Assembly (NCBI RefSeq): GCF_021504595.1
Contig: NZ_JACSGT010000001.1
Span: 1,736,001-1,800,000 of the forward strand
Direction of reading: 5' to 3'
DNA: 64,000 bases
Source of the DNA: Chryseobacterium indicum
Lineage (GTDB): Bacteria; Bacteroidota; Bacteroidia; Flavobacteriales; Weeksellaceae
A program made the translations under genes and the position numbers. The number at the start of each line of letters is the position of its first letter. The stretch's first letter is position 1. Below are positions 62,249 through 64,000 of the stretch, one piece after another. The notes beneath the pieces are model-generated. The model made no database searches, was not told the origin of the DNA, and saw only the letters and a program-made list of their open reading frames with translations.

Positions 62249-62887
62249 TTATGTTAAATCAAATTTCATGAGATCATCCAGATCCTTCAAAAGTGGATTT
62301 AATTTAACAAATTTCTCGAATTTTTTCCTTGGAGTCATTACTTCTACTTTCAGATTTTCAGCATCTCTTTTATAGATAACCTGAATGGAATGATTGTGAA
62401 CTTTCGTTTTAAAATGATTAAAAAACTCACGGCTTACTTTATCAAACTCAGCTTTTGCAGAATCGGAAGGAAACAAAACGGTAATTTCATTTTCTCCGGA
62501 TTTTATCATTTTGAAAGATTTAATGGCATTGAAAATAATGGCATCTTTTCTCTGGAGCTGCTTGAGCTGTAAATTCCATTCTGCCTGAAGATCTGTTTCA
62601 GTAAAATGATTTTGGGGAAGCTGTTCTGTTTTGGGTGCTGCTTTTTCTTCTACAACAGCTGTTTCTTCTTTGTTTAAAAAAGAATTGATGCTGAACCCTG
62701 AAGAAATTCCGGGTCTGGATAAAGGTTTTGAGGTTTTTTTGATCTCCGAAACAACGGGAAGTTCCGGACTTTCAGAAGGTTGCTCCTGTTTAGGTTTCTG
62801 TTCCTGAGTTTCCGTAGGTTTTACGGGGATTTTGACTTCCTGTTTCTCACTGAGAAACGGAGCCAGAATTATAAACTTTTTTTTTTA
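62249..62887 (-). CDS. dnaX: DnaX tau-specific C-terminal part (other frame)
   Basis: Continues DnaX in the -1 frame after the A-run: EKQEVKIPVKPTETQEQ, a Pro/Glu/Gln-rich linker with RPGISSGFSINSFLNKEE, then a globular domain (AEWNLQLKQLQRKDAIIFNAIKSFKM, NEITVLFPSDSAKAEF, FNHFKTKVHNHSIQVIYKRD, VEVMTPRKKFEKFVKLNPLL) that is typical of the C-terminal tau domain in Bacteroidota. The frame stays open for over 200 codons and is clearly coding. It would bind DNA polymerase alpha subunit and helicase, as tau does. Confidence 0.85.
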
Positions 62888-63954
62888 GCAACGTCTGAAT
62901 TAGCCGTCAAAGAAGCCAATTGCATTAAAGCAATTTCTACCGTAAGTCTTGGATTTTTGGAATTTTTATAATTGATGTCTGCATGATTGCAAATCTCAAT
63001 AGCATCAATGAGCTGTTGCGGATTCCATTTCTGAGCCTGTTCTACAAACTTTGTCTTGGTCTGCTCTCCTACTTCTATCAGATCAATGGTTGAAGTGTTC
63101 TGCGCCATCATCAAATCTCTGAAATGACTTCCCAATCCTGCGATGAAAATATGAGGATCAAATCCTTTTTTCACAATTTCGTTAAATGCGGAAAGAACTT
63201 TGGGAATTTTATTTTCTTTGGCTAAGTCTACAATTTTTAAGTACTGATCGTAGTCCAGAATATTTAAAACTTCTGCAGCTTTTGCCAAAGTAATATTCTT
63301 CTGGGAAAAAGTAGAAAGCCTGTCAAATATGGAAAGAGCATCTCTTAAAGCACCGTCTGCTTTCTGGGCAATAAGATACAACGCATCATCTTCATATTGA
63401 ATATTCTCTTTCTGAGCAATATTTCTAAGATGTCCCTGAATATCTTCAATTACGATTCTTTTGAAATCATAAATCTGACATCGGGATAAGATCGTAGGAA
63501 TAATTTTATGCTTTTCGGTAGTTGCTAAGATGAAAATAGCATGAGCAGGCGGTTCCTCAAGTGTTTTAAGGAAAGCGTTGAAGGCTGCCGAAGACAGCAT
63601 ATGAACCTCATCGATAATATACACTTTGTATTTACCAACCTGAGGCGCAAAACGTACCTGATCGATCAATTCTCTGATATCATCCACAGAGTTGTTCGAT
63701 GCGGCATCCAGTTCATAAATGTTATAGGCAAAACCGTCCTCCGAAACTGATCCGTCCTTTTCATTGATCTTCCTTGCCAGAATTCTGGCACAGGTTGTTT
63801 TCCCTACTCCTCTCGGACCACAGAACAGTAATGCCTGAGCCAATTGATTTTCTTCAATAGCGTGTTCTAAAGTATCCGTAATATGAGACTGCCCAACAAC
63901 AGTATCAAACTGCTGCGGGCGATATTTTCGTGCAGATACGATAAAATTTTCCAT
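62869..63954 (-). CDS. dnaX: DNA polymerase III gamma/tau subunit, N-terminal (gamma-like) product
   Basis: 361 residues in frame 0, ending in KKKSL just after ten A. The AAA+ clamp-loader ATPase is complete: VVGQSHITDTLEHAIEENQ, Walker A GPRGVGKTT near residue 46, Walker B IIDEVHMLS, sensor TTEKHKIIPTILSRCQ and the arginine finger region SRC. The usual four-Cys zinc knuckle after ARILAR is missing (KINEKDGSVSEDGFAYN), which shortens the chain. Collar domain III is present to the end. With a -1 shift at the A-run the protein becomes 568 residues (tau-like). A -7 element is adjacent to the ATG. Confidence 0.93.
   Translation of the reverse strand: MENFIVSARKYRPQQFDTVVGQSHITDTLEHAIEENQLAQALLFCGPRGVGKTTCARILARKINEKDGSVSEDGFAYNIYELDAASNNSVDDIRELIDQVRFAPQVGKYKVYIIDEVHMLSSAAFNAFLKTLEEPPAHAIFILATTEKHKIIPTILSRCQIYDFKRIVIEDIQGHLRNIAQKENIQYEDDALYLIAQKADGALRDALSIFDRLSTFSQKNITLAKAAEVLNILDYDQYLKIVDLAKENKIPKVLSAFNEIVKKGFDPHIFIAGLGSHFRDLMMAQNTSTIDLIEVGEQTKTKFVEQAQKWNPQQLIDAIEICNHADINYKNSKNPRLTVEIALMQLASLTANSDVAKKKSL
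62877..62886 (-). other. Run of ten A in dnaX, candidate frameshift or slippage site
   Basis: On the minus strand GCT, A10, GTTTATAA: frame 0 stops after three further codons. One added A (or a -1 ribosomal shift on A-AAA-AAA) continues for 206 codons. Eighteen nt downstream GTTTCT-CAGTG-AGAAAC can form a hairpin (62842-62858). Confidence 0.8.
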
Positions 63955-63958
63955 TGGC

Positions 63959-63966
63959 CAAAAATA
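63959..63966 (-). promoter_or_regulatory. Promoter -7 element directly ahead of dnaX
   Basis: TATTTTTG on the minus strand with only four bases to the ATG, so transcription would begin at or next to the start codon (leaderless mRNA). No -33 TTG seen. Confidence 0.45.
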
Positions 63967-64000
63967 AGAAATATTGTTCTAATTTAAAAATGAAAATCTT

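Noticed and set aside
63990..64000. ATG at the right edge (start of a rightward gene?)
   Set aside because: Only four codons are visible; too little to call.
1..64000. tRNA or rRNA genes, prophage, integrative element
   Set aside because: No tRNA-like end with CCA or T-loop word, no rRNA, no integrase or phage structural genes were found on either strand by eye.

Overview
The window is chromosomal DNA of a Flavobacteriia member of the Bacteroidota, most likely Chryseobacterium or a close relative in the Weeksellaceae. The evidence is SusC/SusD pairs, a GLPGLI protein, the gliding-type peptidyl-prolyl isomerase GldI beside a cyclophilin-FKBP fusion, a type IX secretion C-terminal signal, many DUF families typical of Flavobacteriia, and promoters of the TAnnTTTG type with few Shine-Dalgarno sequences. 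I found no rRNA, tRNA, prophage or CRISPR. Names are from reading the translated sequences; no database search was run.

Left part (1-10 kb): a polysaccharide utilisation locus. A GH3 gene (cut by the window edge), a GH30 glucanase, SusD and SusC run leftward. A divergent MFS transporter and an NrtR-type regulator with a degenerate Nudix box run rightward. An IS4-family element with target duplications has landed between GH30 and GH3. The gene set resembles known beta-1,6-glucan loci. Next come a glutaryl-CoA-dehydrogenase-like enzyme and a T9SS-type secreted lipase (9.7-13 kb).

Central housekeeping (13-38 kb): an AddB-like nuclease with a DUF922 protein, rsmG, an aminotransferase and an M16 protease. 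Then a small exported peptide with two paralogous envelope proteins and an XRE regulator; ahpC, thioredoxin and DUF6952; and a Bax-inhibitor gene with an apparent frameshift. Three paralogous exported proteins are followed by a LuxC-like reductase divergent from ferredoxin, serC, serA and DUF1015, and then two tandem M28 peptidases of which the first lacks catalytic residues.

Accessory stretch (38-51 kb): four islands of dispersed repeats (38.2-39.6, 40.8-41.9, 43.4-44.3 and 49.9-50.7 kb). The third is inverted relative to the others. Among them sit a DUF6261 gene preceded by a regular array of six palindromes (about 42-bp period), a lysozyme-like protein, and an AT-rich gene of the TIGR04141/DUF6119 type (possible defence nuclease). 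The FCBP-gldI pair and two structured mobile-looking elements also lie here.

Right part (51-64 kb): ilvE and mnmD (divergent), a Nudix hydrolase, DUF4294, an M42 peptidase, rpe, a GH29 fucosidase, ndk, rsgA, a DAHP synthase-chorismate mutase fusion, and dnaX. The dnaX gene changes frame at a run of ten A, which fits programmed gamma/tau production. Between ndk and rsgA a sigma-54-like promoter and a strong terminator frame a candidate small RNA of about 65 nt.

Strongest leads: the dnaX A10 site, the palindrome array, the sigma-54 small RNA candidate, the TIGR04141 gene and the M28 pseudopeptidase pair.
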